A DNA stretch of 64,000 bases from Trematomus loennbergii. Lineage: Eukaryota > Chordata > Actinopteri > Perciformes > Nototheniidae. The stretch is taken from contig JAAOOA010000270.1 of NCBI GenBank assembly GCA_012861695.1, positions 121,001 through 185,000 of the forward strand. The letters run 5' to 3'. The notes beneath the pieces were generated by a model. It was not told the origin of the DNA. It was given only the letters and a program-made list of their open reading frames with translations, and did no database searches. Numbering within the stretch: position 1 is the first letter of the stretch; every line of letters begins with the position of its first letter. A program made the translations under genes and the position numbers. This document shows positions 24,508 through 35,281 of this stretch, piece after piece.

Positions 24508-24696
24508 CTATCTTCTTCTTCTTCTTCTTTCTTCTCTCTCCTCCTCCTCCTCCTCCTCCTCCTCCTCCTCCTCCTCCTTCCTCCACGAGTCCGGCGAAGA
24601 AGTCGTTTTCTCCGTGATCAGCTGATCGTGGGCGCTGCTCACCAGGAAACGGGAGTCCCAGGATTTAGTTGATTTCCTCGACGGGTTCTCCGACAT
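24508..24696 (-). CDS. unrecognised ORF ending in a glutamate/arginine tract
   Basis: Minus-strand ORF opening [20 protein letters not shown], then a hydrophilic stretch, then a run of glutamates and arginines encoded by a GGA/GAG microsatellite (24,538-24,577). A possible acceptor (CTCCATCAG) lies about 50 bp upstream near 24,745. The first 45 residues are not low-complexity and could be a real exon, but I recognise no family. It may equally be chance. Confidence 0.2.
   Translation of the reverse strand: MSENPSRKSTKSWDSRFLVSSAHDQLITEKTTSSPDSWRKEEEEEEEEEEEEEREERRRRRR
24538..24577. repeat. (TCC)n microsatellite
   Basis: Run of TCC triplets preceded by a TTC-rich stretch. Confidence 0.9.
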
Positions 24697-24745
24697 GTTG
24701 CCCGATGCACCCGATGACCCGGTTGGGAAAGAGGTTCACGGCTCT

Positions 24746-25860
24746 GATGGAGGAAGGAGAGACATTATATATAAGCATTCAATAAGGGTGAGGAATCAGG
24801 CTTATTGGTACAAGAGTGGATTGTCTCAGAACTAAAGGGTTGTTGGACTATACATTCATGAAGAAACCCATTCAGGCCACAATAACATCATATTGGACCA
24901 TTTAAAGAGCATTTTGGTCCAAGTTATAGCATCAAGAAACCAGTTCATGATCCAAGAGTCATTCAGTTCTACCATTCAAAAAGTAGTTTGGACTACTTGA
25001 AGATGCGTAACCATCTCAAGCCATGATGACATCAGCTCAGACCATTACAAGCTGATTATTTGTATCATTTTAGAAAAGAAAGAAACCAGTATATGGAACC
25101 AAGATCATGTCTGACCATTACAACCAATTCTTCAGATTACAGCAGCATTGTTAAAAGAATACCTTGTACCACAAAAACGCCCATTGGACTACGAAAAGAC
25201 CACCATGGATCTGGAACACTGGGAAAAGTGTAACGACTGTGTCATTTAATCAAAATACTTTTTTTAATTGGTCTAATTAAAGGTGGGGTAGGTCATTTGG
25301 AGAAACCAGCTCGAGTGCGCTAGAATTTGAAAATACACAGCCGGAAAACCTGCCACTTCCTCACAGAGCCCCTCCTCCAACACACACGAACGCGCACATG
25401 ACCAATGAGGGCACCAGATCAGTTTGTGCACAGATGGAAGGCTGACAGGCAAGTGGCGATTCTTTGTGGTGTCGGTTTGACTAGTGAAAAGTTTAATAGT
25501 TGCAAATGTTATATTGGTTTCACATGAGGTATTTGTATGTGGCTATGGGTTAGCAAGTTTAGCCACGTGTTAGCTAGTTTTTAAGCAGTTTAACCAGGTC
25601 ATCTTCATAAATGTATCATGCATGGGCGAACTGACTAGTGGAAAGGTTGAGTTGTTGAGTAGTGGAGATATCTCTGTCAAATCAATCCACAGTAAGGGGA
25701 ATACTTACTTCCAGGTGTACAATTCTCCGTTATCCAATGGGAATGGACGCTCACATTGCTTTAACAGCCTCCGACACAAACGAATGCGGTGCTTCCATGA
25801 GCGTCAAATCCCCCGCCGATGAGAATACATTGCAATCAGTTGAAAGCTCTTTGCGTCCCT
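24746..25860. other. noncoding DNA with one end of a TTAA-type MITE
   Basis: 24,746-25,270 has nothing recognisable. At about 25,277 TTAAAGGTGGGGTAGGTCATTTGG starts a sequence resembling fish TTAA-targeting MITEs; no matching right end was found. 25,640-25,860 leads into the 33/34-bp minisatellite, and its last part is shared with window positions 1-48. Confidence 0.4.
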
Positions 25861-25906
25861 TTATGAAGCTGAAGGACCTCGGAGCGTCCCAACTGCACGC
25901 CTCGGG

Positions 25907-26577
25907 ACCCTGACCAAGCGTCGCTCCTGGACGCTTAGGGACCCTGACCAAGCGTCGCTCCTGGACGCTTAGGGACCCTGACCAAGCGTCGCTCCTGGAC
26001 GCTCAGGACCCTGACCAAGCGTCGCTCCTGGACGCTCAGGACCCTGACCAAGCGTCGCTCCTGGACGCTTAGGGACCCTGACCAGCGTCGCTCCTGGACG
26101 CTTAGGACCCTGACCAAGCGTCGCTCCTGGACGCTTAGGACCCTGACCAAGCGTCGCTCCTGGACGCTTAGGGACCCTGACCAAGCGTCGCTCCTGGACG
26201 CTCAGGACCCTGACCAAGCGTCGCTCCTGGACGCCTCAGGACCCTGACTAAGCATCGCTCCTGGACGCTCAGGACCCTGACCAAGCGTCGCTCCTGGACG
26301 CTTAGGGACCCTGACCAAGCGTCGCTCCTGGACGCTCAGGACCCTGACCAAGCGTCGCTCCTGGACGCTTAGGGACCCTGACCAAGCGTCGCTCCTGGAC
26401 GCTCAGGACCCTGACCAAGCGTCGCTCCTGGACGCTTAGGGACCCTGACCAAGCGTCACTCCTGGACGCTTAGGGACCCTGACCAAGCGTCGCTCCTGGA
26501 CGCTCAGGACCCTGACCAAGCGTCGCTCCTGGACGCTCAGGACCCTGACCAAGCGTCGCTCCTGGACGCTTAGGGAG
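25907..26577. repeat. 33/34-bp minisatellite, copy 2
   Basis: About 20 units identical in type to the array at 49-403, with the same lead-in sequence at 25,860-25,906. Units alternate between CTTAGG and CTCAG endings. Confidence 0.95.
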
Positions 26578-27106
26578 TGAGAGTGTGTTGGTTAGAGATG
26601 TTTATACTTTTGGCGAGTCGTTATTAAAGCTCCGGGAGCGCTATAGTTATGTGGCTGAAGGTGTATCTCTGCTCTGCAGCAACCCGCACTCGGACCACGC
26701 CGCTCCGGAGAGTGGGCTGTAAACAGTGGGGACGGGGGGAAACAAACAACCCGCTGCCCGTCTTGTTAACCATGCTTTGAGGGTGTGTGCTTTATGCTGG
26801 GTTAACATCGTTTAAATACACCTTATTTATGTATTTCCTTTGTGTTTACTGGTTTGCTGTTTCCGCTGAAGGTCACCATTTATGCTGATTTGGTAAGTTC
26901 CAAAATGAACTGTATGTAGTTTTCATGTACGTTTAAAAAGGAATGACAAACCCAAAATGGAGACTTACTCTACTCTAATCTCAAGTGATAATATATCTAG
27001 GCAATCATTTGCTCTGTCATTCCAGGCATGTCACTATTGTAAGACAGACGTTTGCTTTCAGTGTATCATTATTACTAATAGTTGTTGATGTTCTTGTTTG
27101 TTCTAG
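26578..27106. other. possible 5' region of the PB1-like gene
   Basis: Starts CpG-containing (CTCCGGGAGCGCTATAG; CACGCCGCTCCGGAGAG) and becomes AT-rich, ending in a polypyrimidine acceptor (TTGTTTGTTCTAG at 27,106). Compatible with a promoter, first exon and intron, but none is proven. Confidence 0.35.
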
Positions 27107-27126
27107 TTCCTTTGGGGCTGCCTGAC

Positions 27127-27492
27127 ATGACCGTGAAAACGCCAGCCAAGTTGAGAATTCTTGTGAATCCCGATGACACCAGGAAGCTAGTTCTGCCTAA
27201 TGGCATCCCAGAGACAATGGAGCAGCTTACTGATGAAGTCAGGAAAGTGTGTGGAGGTTTTAGAATGCAATATCAAGACAGAGACGTTGGAGATGCACTA
27301 GTCAACCTGACATCCACTGCTGACCTTGAAGATTTGACAACTATCAAGGTCATGCCAATGCCTGATGATGGTGTCCAAGAATACATCTTTACCGTCGTTG
27401 AAGAAGCAGTGTCTGCTCAATCAGACGATACTGACATCTTGTCCACACCCTCCAGCTCAGGCTCTACAAGAACTCGTATCTGGTTGAAATGA
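27127..27492 (+). CDS. PB1-like domain coding exon (fish SAMD3-like family)
   Basis: Exon from the acceptor at 27,106; the first ATG after it is 27,127, giving MTVKTPAKLRILVNPDDTRK, then LVLPNGIPETMEQLTDEVRK, ending RTRIWLK before TGA (121 aa). The LPNGIPETMEQL...EVRKVCGGFRMQYQDRDVGD...NLTSTADLEDL layout matches the ubiquitin-like PB1-type N-terminal domain of many uncharacterised fish proteins related to SAMD3, with a serine/threonine tail. Those proteins are usually several times longer, so this is either a short or truncated copy, or one exon of a larger gene with a donor (CTC-GTATCT) near 27,473. Function unknown; PB1 domains mediate protein-protein binding. Confidence 0.6.
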   Translation: MTVKTPAKLRILVNPDDTRKLVLPNGIPETMEQLTDEVRKVCGGFRMQYQDRDVGDALVNLTSTADLEDLTTIKVMPMPDDGVQEYIFTVVEEAVSAQSDDTDILSTPSSSGSTRTRIWLK

Positions 27493-28039
27493 TTGAACTG
27501 ACACAAAAGGCCAACCTTGTTCAAAGATTGCAATGCTAGTGATTGAACTGCATTTGTCGTTGCTTAATTGTTGTGGCCTCTGTATGTTTCATTTGAAGAT
27601 AAAACAGAATGTGACTTCACAGATTCTGGTAATGCTACTTGAACCCTTCTTAATGTCCAAAGATATCTTGTTTTTTAACCAACTGCTTTTGACCAACTGC
27701 AGCAAATAGATGTATTTTGTTAGCGCTTTTACAGGTGCTCAAAGTCGCTGTAACTACGGTTCTATGAGTCCCGGATGACCGCCAGAGGCGGTGCTTTTAG
27801 CACTGGATATGTCCATCGTGCGCATGCGCAGCTCGAGTACCAATAACAACAAAGTCACCTGTGACCCACGTGACACCGGCTATATCAGCCGGTGTCGTCA
27901 GAGGATCTGTTCCCAGAATCTTCTCGCGAGCACACAAGAGTTCTGAGCATGGGCGTATTGTATTTTATTTTGTTAATAAAGTCCCTATCTTTCAAATTGA
28001 AACTGCTCTGCTTGCTAACTTTTATTTGTTGATACCATA

Positions 28040-28445
28040 CTTACTATAGGGATGACTACATCATTATTAAAGCTAATTAACTATAGATTCACTATAAGAT
28101 CACCATAGCCAACTCTATAGTATTACTATAGTAATTTTCTATAGTGTGTTCCAAAAGACCATAGAAATACTATAGAAAGCACTATAGTGATACTACATAA
28201 AACTCAATAGTATAACTATAGTAATTTACTATAGTGGCCGAAAAACCATAGAAATACTACAGGAAACACTATAGTGATACCATACAACACTATAGTATAA
28301 CTGTAACTTCACTTTAAGATCACCATAGCCAACTCTATAGTATTACTAAAGTAATTCTCTATAGTGTGTCCCAAAACACCATAGAAATACTATAGCAGTT
28401 TTTTGTGGTATTTCTATAGTAATTCTTAATAGTAATACTATAGTG
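28040..28445. repeat. CTATAG-rich quasi-palindromic repeat
   Basis: Repeated pieces such as TAGTATTACTATAGTAAT, ACCATAGAAATACTATAG and CTATAGTGTG in direct and inverted order. Probably a MITE with internal palindromes. Noncoding. Confidence 0.6.
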
Positions 28446-28821
28446 TTTTTTCGTAATCACGGCTCCTTCGTGGATGCATTTCCGGGAACAGAGATGTTTC
28501 AAAGAGTCGTGACGCACGTCCGGACTGATCTCAGCCAATCACAGCTCTGCATGCATCCCCTGGATATTATTTTATTAACTGCTTTCATCGCAACGCGATG
28601 TTTCCAGAGAGAACAGCTGGGAGGTCCGTGCAGAAAGCAGAGCAGTGTGTATAATATATATCACTCAGTATAACAGGCCTACTCTCTCTGCTTTAGTTTA
28701 GTAGATATCTACAAACAAAGAGTCCAGATGTTTCTAAAACCATTTAGTGCTTCACAAAATAAAATACACAACGGCTGTAGCCTGATTATATGCTTTAAGA
28801 GCTGTAGGTGCGTGTGTGTAG

Positions 28822-30612
28822 TGGGCGTCGCAGCCATTATATGAGGGTGGGACAAGTCCCCCCCACTTTTTCAAATGATTAGTTTAGACCCCCCACTTTT
28901 ACTATGCGGAAAGTCCGTGAATCGGTCTATCCACTCGCCGCACTTTGTAGAGCGCTGTGTCAGTGCTTCACTCTCAAATGAAATCCATTCCACTTGCTTA
29001 TTGAGAGAATGCCCAAATCAATGAAACTCCGTACCATGTTTTCACTGCTACTTTGTACCAAGGCAGATTCTCACATAGCGCGCGCATGTTCAAGGAGTGT
29101 TGTCATAGTTGGACAGCTCAGATCTGTTGTATGAAGCGATGCCGGTAGCGGAGGTAAGGCACACACACCAAATGTTCAGGAAATGGTTAATACAGCGAAA
29201 ATCAAAGCTGACGATCTCTTGGTTTGATATGTTTTCTCCCCCAGACAACATGGACATAAGAAAAAAATTCAAAGAAGAGGAAAGTAAGTCATCAGCTGGT
29301 AGCAGTTAATCAGTTAACAGTGATGGCGGCGTCTCAATTCTGGAGAGGAGTTTCGTCTTAATGTCATGGTAGAGAGATACAAATACTGAATAGTTTAGAT
29401 GAGAAAAGGCATTGAAATGCCAGGTTACTAGTATTTATCATGTAAACAGGGAACATGAATAACCCGATCTCTCTGTGCTCATGTAAACACCATATCCCCA
29501 ATATGATCATAACCGGGATAATACTCATAAACGGCTTACTGATGTCCATGTAGAGACGCAGTCAGTGTGTTTTACTGGAGCCTCAGTTCGATAAGAGATT
29601 ATTTTCTGAGTTCTTTAACTTAGGTACTCTCTCTCAAAATGGTAATGTGCATTATGTTTTAATTATACTTATTATCATTCAGAAGCTTTGTGTGTGTGTT
29701 TATGTTTTACTGAGTGCTTATAGGCTATTTCCATCCCAGTATTCAGTTAACTATTTATTTTCTGTGCACATTACATAGACTAGCTAATATTCTACCTACT
29801 GCTTGGGACTTTGAGTCTTCAAAATGTCCAATGTCACAGACTGGGACTTACTTTAGAGTCAGTTGTATTTACATTCAGTATGACTTGTTATGATTCAATG
29901 TGAAAGAGTATACTGCTCAATAAATAATTATCACTTCACCACCTCTCTTGACATCTAGGCACTTGAGAGTGAGTCAGAGGCAGAATACAGGGACAGTGGA
30001 GAGAGGTCCATTGCTGAGGTGAGTGATGAAAGGGAAATGACAGTTGAGAGTAAATTGTGATGTGGACTCTCATCCCAGGATTTTAAGGAAATCAGTGGGG
30101 ATATTGAACAGGAAACATTTCAGTCAAGGGGCATCATATGACCAATATAAACAGAAGAGCAACATTTATTTGAACATTTAAGTCAATGATACCATTCCTA
30201 GGTGAACTTAACATCCGTATGGAGTCAGATCAGTCTCAATATTAATAAATGCTCACAGAAGGATTCACAAATGTATTTTGCGATTTATATATAAATGACT
30301 CTCCACAACAATATCTCTCAATGCACTCACAAATATTTATTGTTGTATATAAATGTACAAAAAATGGGCATTTAAACTGCTTTTTATTAATTCAAAGACA
30401 GCTCTGAATTAATAATCAAATATGTTTCCTTTCTTTACTACTGGATGAAATTACAAAATGTACCCATCATTTTCCTCATGCTAGTATAGCCACATAAAAG
30501 TATCAAACCACCTGTTAAAATGCACCAGAAAACAGGAAATCTATATATTTTTTCGCCCCCACACCCCCCGTTAAAGATGTCCCCCCCACATTCAGGATGC
30601 TTCCTACGCCCA
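28822..30612 (+). mobile_element. possible hAT-type element with transposase remnant
   Basis: Candidate inverted ends TGGGCGTCGCAGCC and GGATGCTTCCTACGCCCA, with GGGACAAGTCCCCCCCACT near the left end and a similar C-rich block near the right. The ORF at 29,109-29,309 contains SPPDNMDIRKKFKEEE, resembling the MDIRKFF-type N-terminus of TTF-zinc-finger/hAT transposase-like proteins. No target duplication found; the rest has no clear ORF. Confidence 0.35.
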
Positions 30613-30683
30613 TGGTTCTGAGTGACAGGAAACTCTGGCGGTCATCCGGGACTCATAGAACCGTAGTTACAGCCGTAACTATC

Positions 30684-30734
30684 GTTCTATTTCGTCCCTA
30701 CTGACCGCCAGAGGCGGTGCTTTTAGCACTGGAT
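30684..30734. repeat. DIRS inverted terminal repeat, 3' end
   Basis: 51 bp, exact reverse complement of 37,027-37,077. Confidence 0.95.
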
Positions 30735-30737
30735 GAC

Positions 30738-31590
30738 TTATACCAACCATGTCATGAAGAATCCAAGCCCTGGCTCACTACTGGAAGCAGCGGAGCTCGG
30801 CAAAAGGACCATGCCCAAAGAATGGGGAGTGGCGACATTAACCCGATAACTGGAGAATGTGCCAGAAGACGCCCGCGACGCCGCGGCGCAGATGGTCTCC
30901 AGGGGCGCCCCTCTCAGGGCAGCCCAAGATGTTGAGATGCTCCTTGCAGAGTGGTATCTCAGCCCAGATGGCAAGGGGCGGCCACTGGCCCCGTAGGCAT
31001 GTGAGATGGTATCGACAACCCAGTGGGGCAGCCACTGGTAGAGGGCACACCTCCTTTAGTGCCGCTATGGCAAAAACAAGAGTTGCTCCGACTGCCGTAT
31101 ACAGGCAGTAGCCTCGATATTCGCCCTTTGGGCACCCACAGGGCACAGCACTTCGACGTGCCGTTCTCCCGAATGTCAAAGCGTGCCAGCTGGGCAGGCT
31201 GATTGAAGTGGGTTTGTGGAAGCACCCTGGGCAGGAATGCCAAGGGCAACACCTGAGAGTCCCACCTCGGGCATGTATCGTTTATGGAGAGGACATGTAA
31301 CTCCCCAATTGCCTCCCTGAGGCCATGGCAAGCAGAAATGCTGCCTTCGTGGGCAGCCACCAAAGCCCCACCTGGGCCAGGGGCTCGAAGGGAGGAGATG
31401 ATAGGGCATCCGGCAGCAGGGGCAGGTCCCAAGCCGGAGCCCTCGGGGTGCTAGGGGGACGCTGCCGTAAAGCCCCTCTTCAGGAAGAGGGACACCGACC
31501 TGAGGCACCCCGCCGTGGCGCCGTCGACCCGAACATGTCGGGCAGAAATAGCAGCCACATAAATTCAGAGTGGAGTGAGAACGTCCACTA
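30738..31590 (-). pseudogene. DIRS tyrosine recombinase (broken)
   Basis: Minus-strand remains of the integrase that replaces the DDE integrase in DIRS elements. In 30,738-30,974 the C-terminal catalytic region reads GLRYHSARSISTSWAALRGA then PLETICAAASRASSGTF, with the HxxR box (HSAR) and a tyrosine in SSYRVNV. The upstream half (about 31,000-31,590) is recognisable in pieces (STLNLC at the start, DTCPRWDSQVLPLAF, RFDIRENG) across at least two frames. It ends FFMTWLV-stop four bases from the inverted repeat. Confidence 0.75.
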
Positions 31591-32450
31591 TCTAGAAGGG
31601 ACTGCCGTCTGGGCAACAGTGTACCTGCTGTCCCAAGGAACATGCATATTCTTGCCCCTCAGTTGGGGTAGAAAGTACGTGAGTGCAAGCTGCACAGCCC
31701 GAAGCTCTAGCACGCTGACATGGCGTGCACCCTCCTGGGCAGACCACTGACCCTGAGCGGTCCTGCCCTGCCGCACTGCACCCCACCCTAAGAGACATGC
31801 ACCTATGGTGACGGTCTCCTGGCGGGATGGGATGGCGCCCATGGGCACGCCCATCAGGAGATAGACCCTGCCCCTCCGGCGTGACAGAGAGTGGAGACAA
31901 CGCTGCAACGCTCTGACTTTCCTGTGCCTGTGCCACTTGGCATCCAAGAGAAGGCTGATCAGCCACATCTGCATGGGGCACAACGACAGCGGGCCTAAGG
32001 GCCCAACGGCTGAGGCAGCCGTCAGTCTGCCCAAGGGCCGGAGGAACTGAATATCAGGCACCCTCTTGCCGAGAGGAAGTAGGCATCCCTAAAGTCCACG
32101 GTTGCGAACCACTCCCCTGTGCATGTGCTGCGGTCAGCATATGGAATGGCAGCACCTCCAGGAATCTGTCGATTCCTCTGAGGTCCAAGAGCAGGTGAAA
32201 TCCGCCGACTTTCTTGGCCACGAGAAAGTACGCAGAGTAGAACCCCCTGGGCTAAGCAGAGGGTCTACTGGCTCGATTGCCTCCTTGGGCAGAAGGACGG
32301 ACAACTCTTGGGCTAGAGCTAGGGCATCTGCCGGATCGCTGACGACTGTCATTTTGGCCCGGCCGAAGGCTAGGGGCCGGAACTGCGGTTCGTACCCCTG
32401 GGTTAAGGTGAAAACCACCCAAGGGCCGGAAGTACAGACAGCCCAGTAGC
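31588..32450 (-). pseudogene. DIRS reverse transcriptase / RNase H (broken)
   Basis: Minus-strand ORF 31,588-32,061 includes VTIGACLLGWGAV, QGQWSAQEGARHVSVLELRA then VQLALTYFLPQLRGK, the DIRS RNase H-like region. Upstream, 32,134-32,450 carries the start of RT: VDPLLSPGG and out-of-frame remains of the VAKK...GGFHLLLDLRG motif near 32,180-32,240. Frameshifts and stops separate these blocks. Confidence 0.75.
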
Positions 32451-33609
32451 TGAGCTGCTGCTGGGGGGAGGCCGGTAAGGCTCTGAGGCACGAGGCCGGC
32501 AGCCGGGGGCACAACGGATGAGTGGGCCGCTGGGACCTGCGCAGACCACCACTGTAAGCTGGTGGCTGAGTGCGGCTGCTAGAGGGGCCCCTGGGCCTGC
32601 TGGGAGTGGGCACAGGCCTATAAAGACCCGAGAGCTGCTGCCTGGTCTGCCTAGCTTGGGCAGCACGCTCCAATGCCTACAGGGCAGCTGCCCCAAACAG
32701 CTCCCCTGACTCGACTGGCACACTACGGAGGACATGTCTCCGACAGTGGTGACTAAGCAGGCCAAACCTGGCGACGAGTCTGCACCAAAAGGACATGACT
32801 CGTCCCAATTCCCTAGCATTAGGGCAAAGGCTTGCAGTGATGCATCACTGAGGCCCAGCAAAGAAGGCTCAGCCGGAGCCTGCTGCAGAGAGGTAGAGAC
32901 AGCCAGTATCAGATGGGAGAGGGAGTTCCCGTGCCGCTGTGTCGTAGGCCTTACAGAGCAGCTCGTTTGTGACCCTGCACTGAGGCCGAGGGCGCCTGGC
33001 ATCCGGGGCCAGAATCGGGGAGGCGATGGCAGGCTCAATGGATGGCAAGCGACCCAGCCCCACCCTCGCCGGATCCTGCATGGCAGCAGAGTGGGAGAGG
33101 GCCCTGGTGTGTCTCTAGCATGCATGGAGCTCCCTCAGGTACTCCTCTAAAGGAGGAACAGTGGGAATGAAAGGGGCAGGGTTATGCCTGAAGAAGGCGC
33201 TAGCCTGGGTCGGCCTGCGGAACCTGAAGCTGCAAGCGTACCAGGGCCGCACGAATAATGGCCGCCATGGAGCCGTCCTCCGTGCCCTGCAAAGAGCTCT
33301 GAGCAGAGGAGTGGGGAGCCTCTTCGGGGGTGAGCGGGGCCCCGCCCCCCCCCTTTCAAGAAGAGGTTCAGCCGGAGCCGCTAGCGACATGGCATCCTCA
33401 AGCAGAGGTGTGGCAACCGAAGGCGGGCCAGGCGGCAAGCTAGTAGCCCCCACACCGGCCCCTGGCTGAAGGGCCAACAGGAGCGGCTTTGTCTGCTCCA
33501 TGATGGCAGCTAACCGATCCACCTTAGGGGACAGCCCACATGAATGAGCCATTCTGTGGGTAGCCAGATGCAGCGTAGCCGGGAGCGGGTGCGGGAACAC
33601 AGCCTGCAC
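32400..33609 (-). pseudogene. DIRS gag-like region (broken)
   Basis: Two overlapping minus-strand frames (33,115-33,609 and 32,403-33,125) plus 32,134-32,673. Typical traits: proline/alanine-rich N-terminus, CRVTNELLCKAYDTAAREL (33,000-32,940), NSLSHLILAVSTSLQQAPAE and the LSDASLQAFALMLG segment. Identification rests on position before RT and resemblance to DIRS gag-like ORFs of fish. Confidence 0.6.
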
Positions 33610-34540
33610 CAGCTACCTGTTTAACGGAAAGAGTAGAGCGGTGCTGCTACTCGCCGAACAGAAAGAGGGATGTAATTACACCCACGTTACCGGCAGAGGG
33701 AGCGGGAGCGAGAGCCTGCCTTCGCCTAGCTGGATTAATAACAAGGCAGTCTAGCGTCTACCAGGAGCGGGGCGAGAACACTGCCTTCACTGGTTAAGTT
33801 CGAGACGAATGCCAGATGCAGCGTAACCGGGAGCGGGTGCGGGAACACAGCCTTCACCAGCTACCTGCTGAACGAAAGAGTAGAGCAATGCTCCTACTCG
33901 CCGAACACAGAGGGATGTAACTACACCCACGTTACCAGCAGAGGGAGCGGGAGCGAGAGCACTGCCTTCACCTAGCTGAGTAAATGAAAGTACAAGGCTA
34001 TTAGCAGAGGGAGCGGGGAGCGAGAGCACTGCCTTCACCTAGCTGGATTCAATAAAGAAGTTCAACAGGACAGCTTAGCCGGGCGGCTGCTACTAGAATC
34101 GAGTACACGTCTACCAGGAGCGGGGGCGAGAACACTGCCTTCACCGGCTACCTGCTGAACGGAAGAGTAGAGCAATGCTCCTACTCGCCGAACACAGAGG
34201 GGGATGTGAATGACCTACACCCACATTACTAGCAGAGGGAGCGGGAGCGAGAGCACTGCCTACACCTAGCTAGATTAAACGAAGAAGCTTAACAGGGCAG
34301 CTTAGCCAGGCAGCTGCTGCTAAGAATCAAGCAGCACGCAGAACACGCCAGATGTTAGCCAAGTGGCCGCTGCTAATAGCCAGAGTGATACGTTACAGGG
34401 CAACGTTACCGGGAGCGGGAGCGAGAGCACTGCCTTCACCAGCTGAGTTAAATAATGAAGCTAAACGGTCCATGCAAGGTGTTAGTCAAGCGGCTGCTGC
34501 TAACAATCAAGCGAAATCAAGTAAAAAAACACAATGTTTA
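33610..34540. repeat. imperfect long tandem repeats in DIRS leader
   Basis: Blocks containing GAGCGGGAGCGAGAGCACTG, CACCTAGCTG and AGAGTAGAGCAATGCTCCTA recur four to five times at irregular 100-250 bp spacing. Noncoding. Confidence 0.75.
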
Positions 34541-34586
34541 AGACCAGATAACTAGCTTCCAAAGAAGAGAACAGCACAGAACTGTA

Positions 34587-35112
34587 GGTACAGTAGTAAC
34601 CATGGCCAGTACTTACGTGGCTTAGAACCGTAGTTACTATAGTAACTATGGCCAGTACTTACGCGGCTTAGAACCGTAGTTACAGTAGTAACCATAGCCA
34701 GTACTTACGTGGCTTAGAACCGTAGTTACAGTAGTAACTATGGCCAGTACTTACGCGGCTTAGAACCGTAGTTACAGTCGTAACTATGGCCAGTATTTAC
34801 GCGGCGTAGAACCGTAGTTACAGTAGTAACTATGGCCAGTATTTACACGGCGTAGACCCGTAGTTACAGTAGTAACTATGGCCAGTACCTACGCGGCTTA
34901 GAACCGTAGTTACAGTAGTAACTATGGCCAGTACTTACGCGGCGTAGAACCGTAGTTACAGTCGTAACTATGGCCAGTATTTACGCGGCGTAGAACCGTA
35001 GTTACAGTAGTAACTATGGCCAGTATTTACACGGCGTAGACCCGTAGTTACAGTAGTAACTATGGCCAGTACCTACGCGGCTTAGAACCGTAGTTACAGT
35101 AGTAACTATGGC
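34587..35112. repeat. 46-bp tandem array inside the DIRS element
   Basis: About 11 units of AGAACCGTAGTTACAGTAGT then AACTATGGCCAGTACTTACGCGGCTT, each containing a near-palindrome (GTAGTTAC-AGTA-GTAACTA). A further diverged unit or two lies at 36,340-36,430, past the LINE insertion. The unit shares CATAGAACCGTAGTTACAGC-type sequence with the terminus at 30,655-30,680. Confidence 0.9.
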
Positions 35113-35281
35113 AAAAGTAACCGTGACCGGTGAATGGCCACACATGCGGAGCACACAGCACACACAGTGAAGATTGTTCTCCGCATCTACCCATCCTAGT
35201 GCTAGGAGACTAGCACTAGGAGTGGCAAATACAACAATATAGCGCTACTGCAGTCGCTGAGAATGAAGCTAATTAGCTTCT

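Larger units (their letters stand above)
27747..30673. mobile_element. composite element bounded by perfect 41-bp inverted repeats (DIRS-terminal type)
   Basis: 27,747-27,787 (GCTGTAACTACGGTTCTATG...) and 30,633-30,673 are perfect reverse complements. The left arm continues to about 27,930 with the same sequence as the 5' end of the DIRS element at 37,077 read in reverse. It therefore looks like the two ends of a second, gutted DIRS-type element abutting the first; its interior is filled by unrelated insertions. Confidence 0.6.

Noticed and set aside
25751..26217. VLSVQERRLVR / KRPGATLGQGP repeat proteins, also at 245-746
   Set aside because: Translations of the 33/34-bp minisatellite in several frames.
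30717..34555. Plus-strand ORFs in the DIRS region
   Set aside because: DIRS motifs (HSAR, ELRAVQLAL, LLDLRG remains) are all on the minus strand; plus-strand frames are GC-driven shadows.
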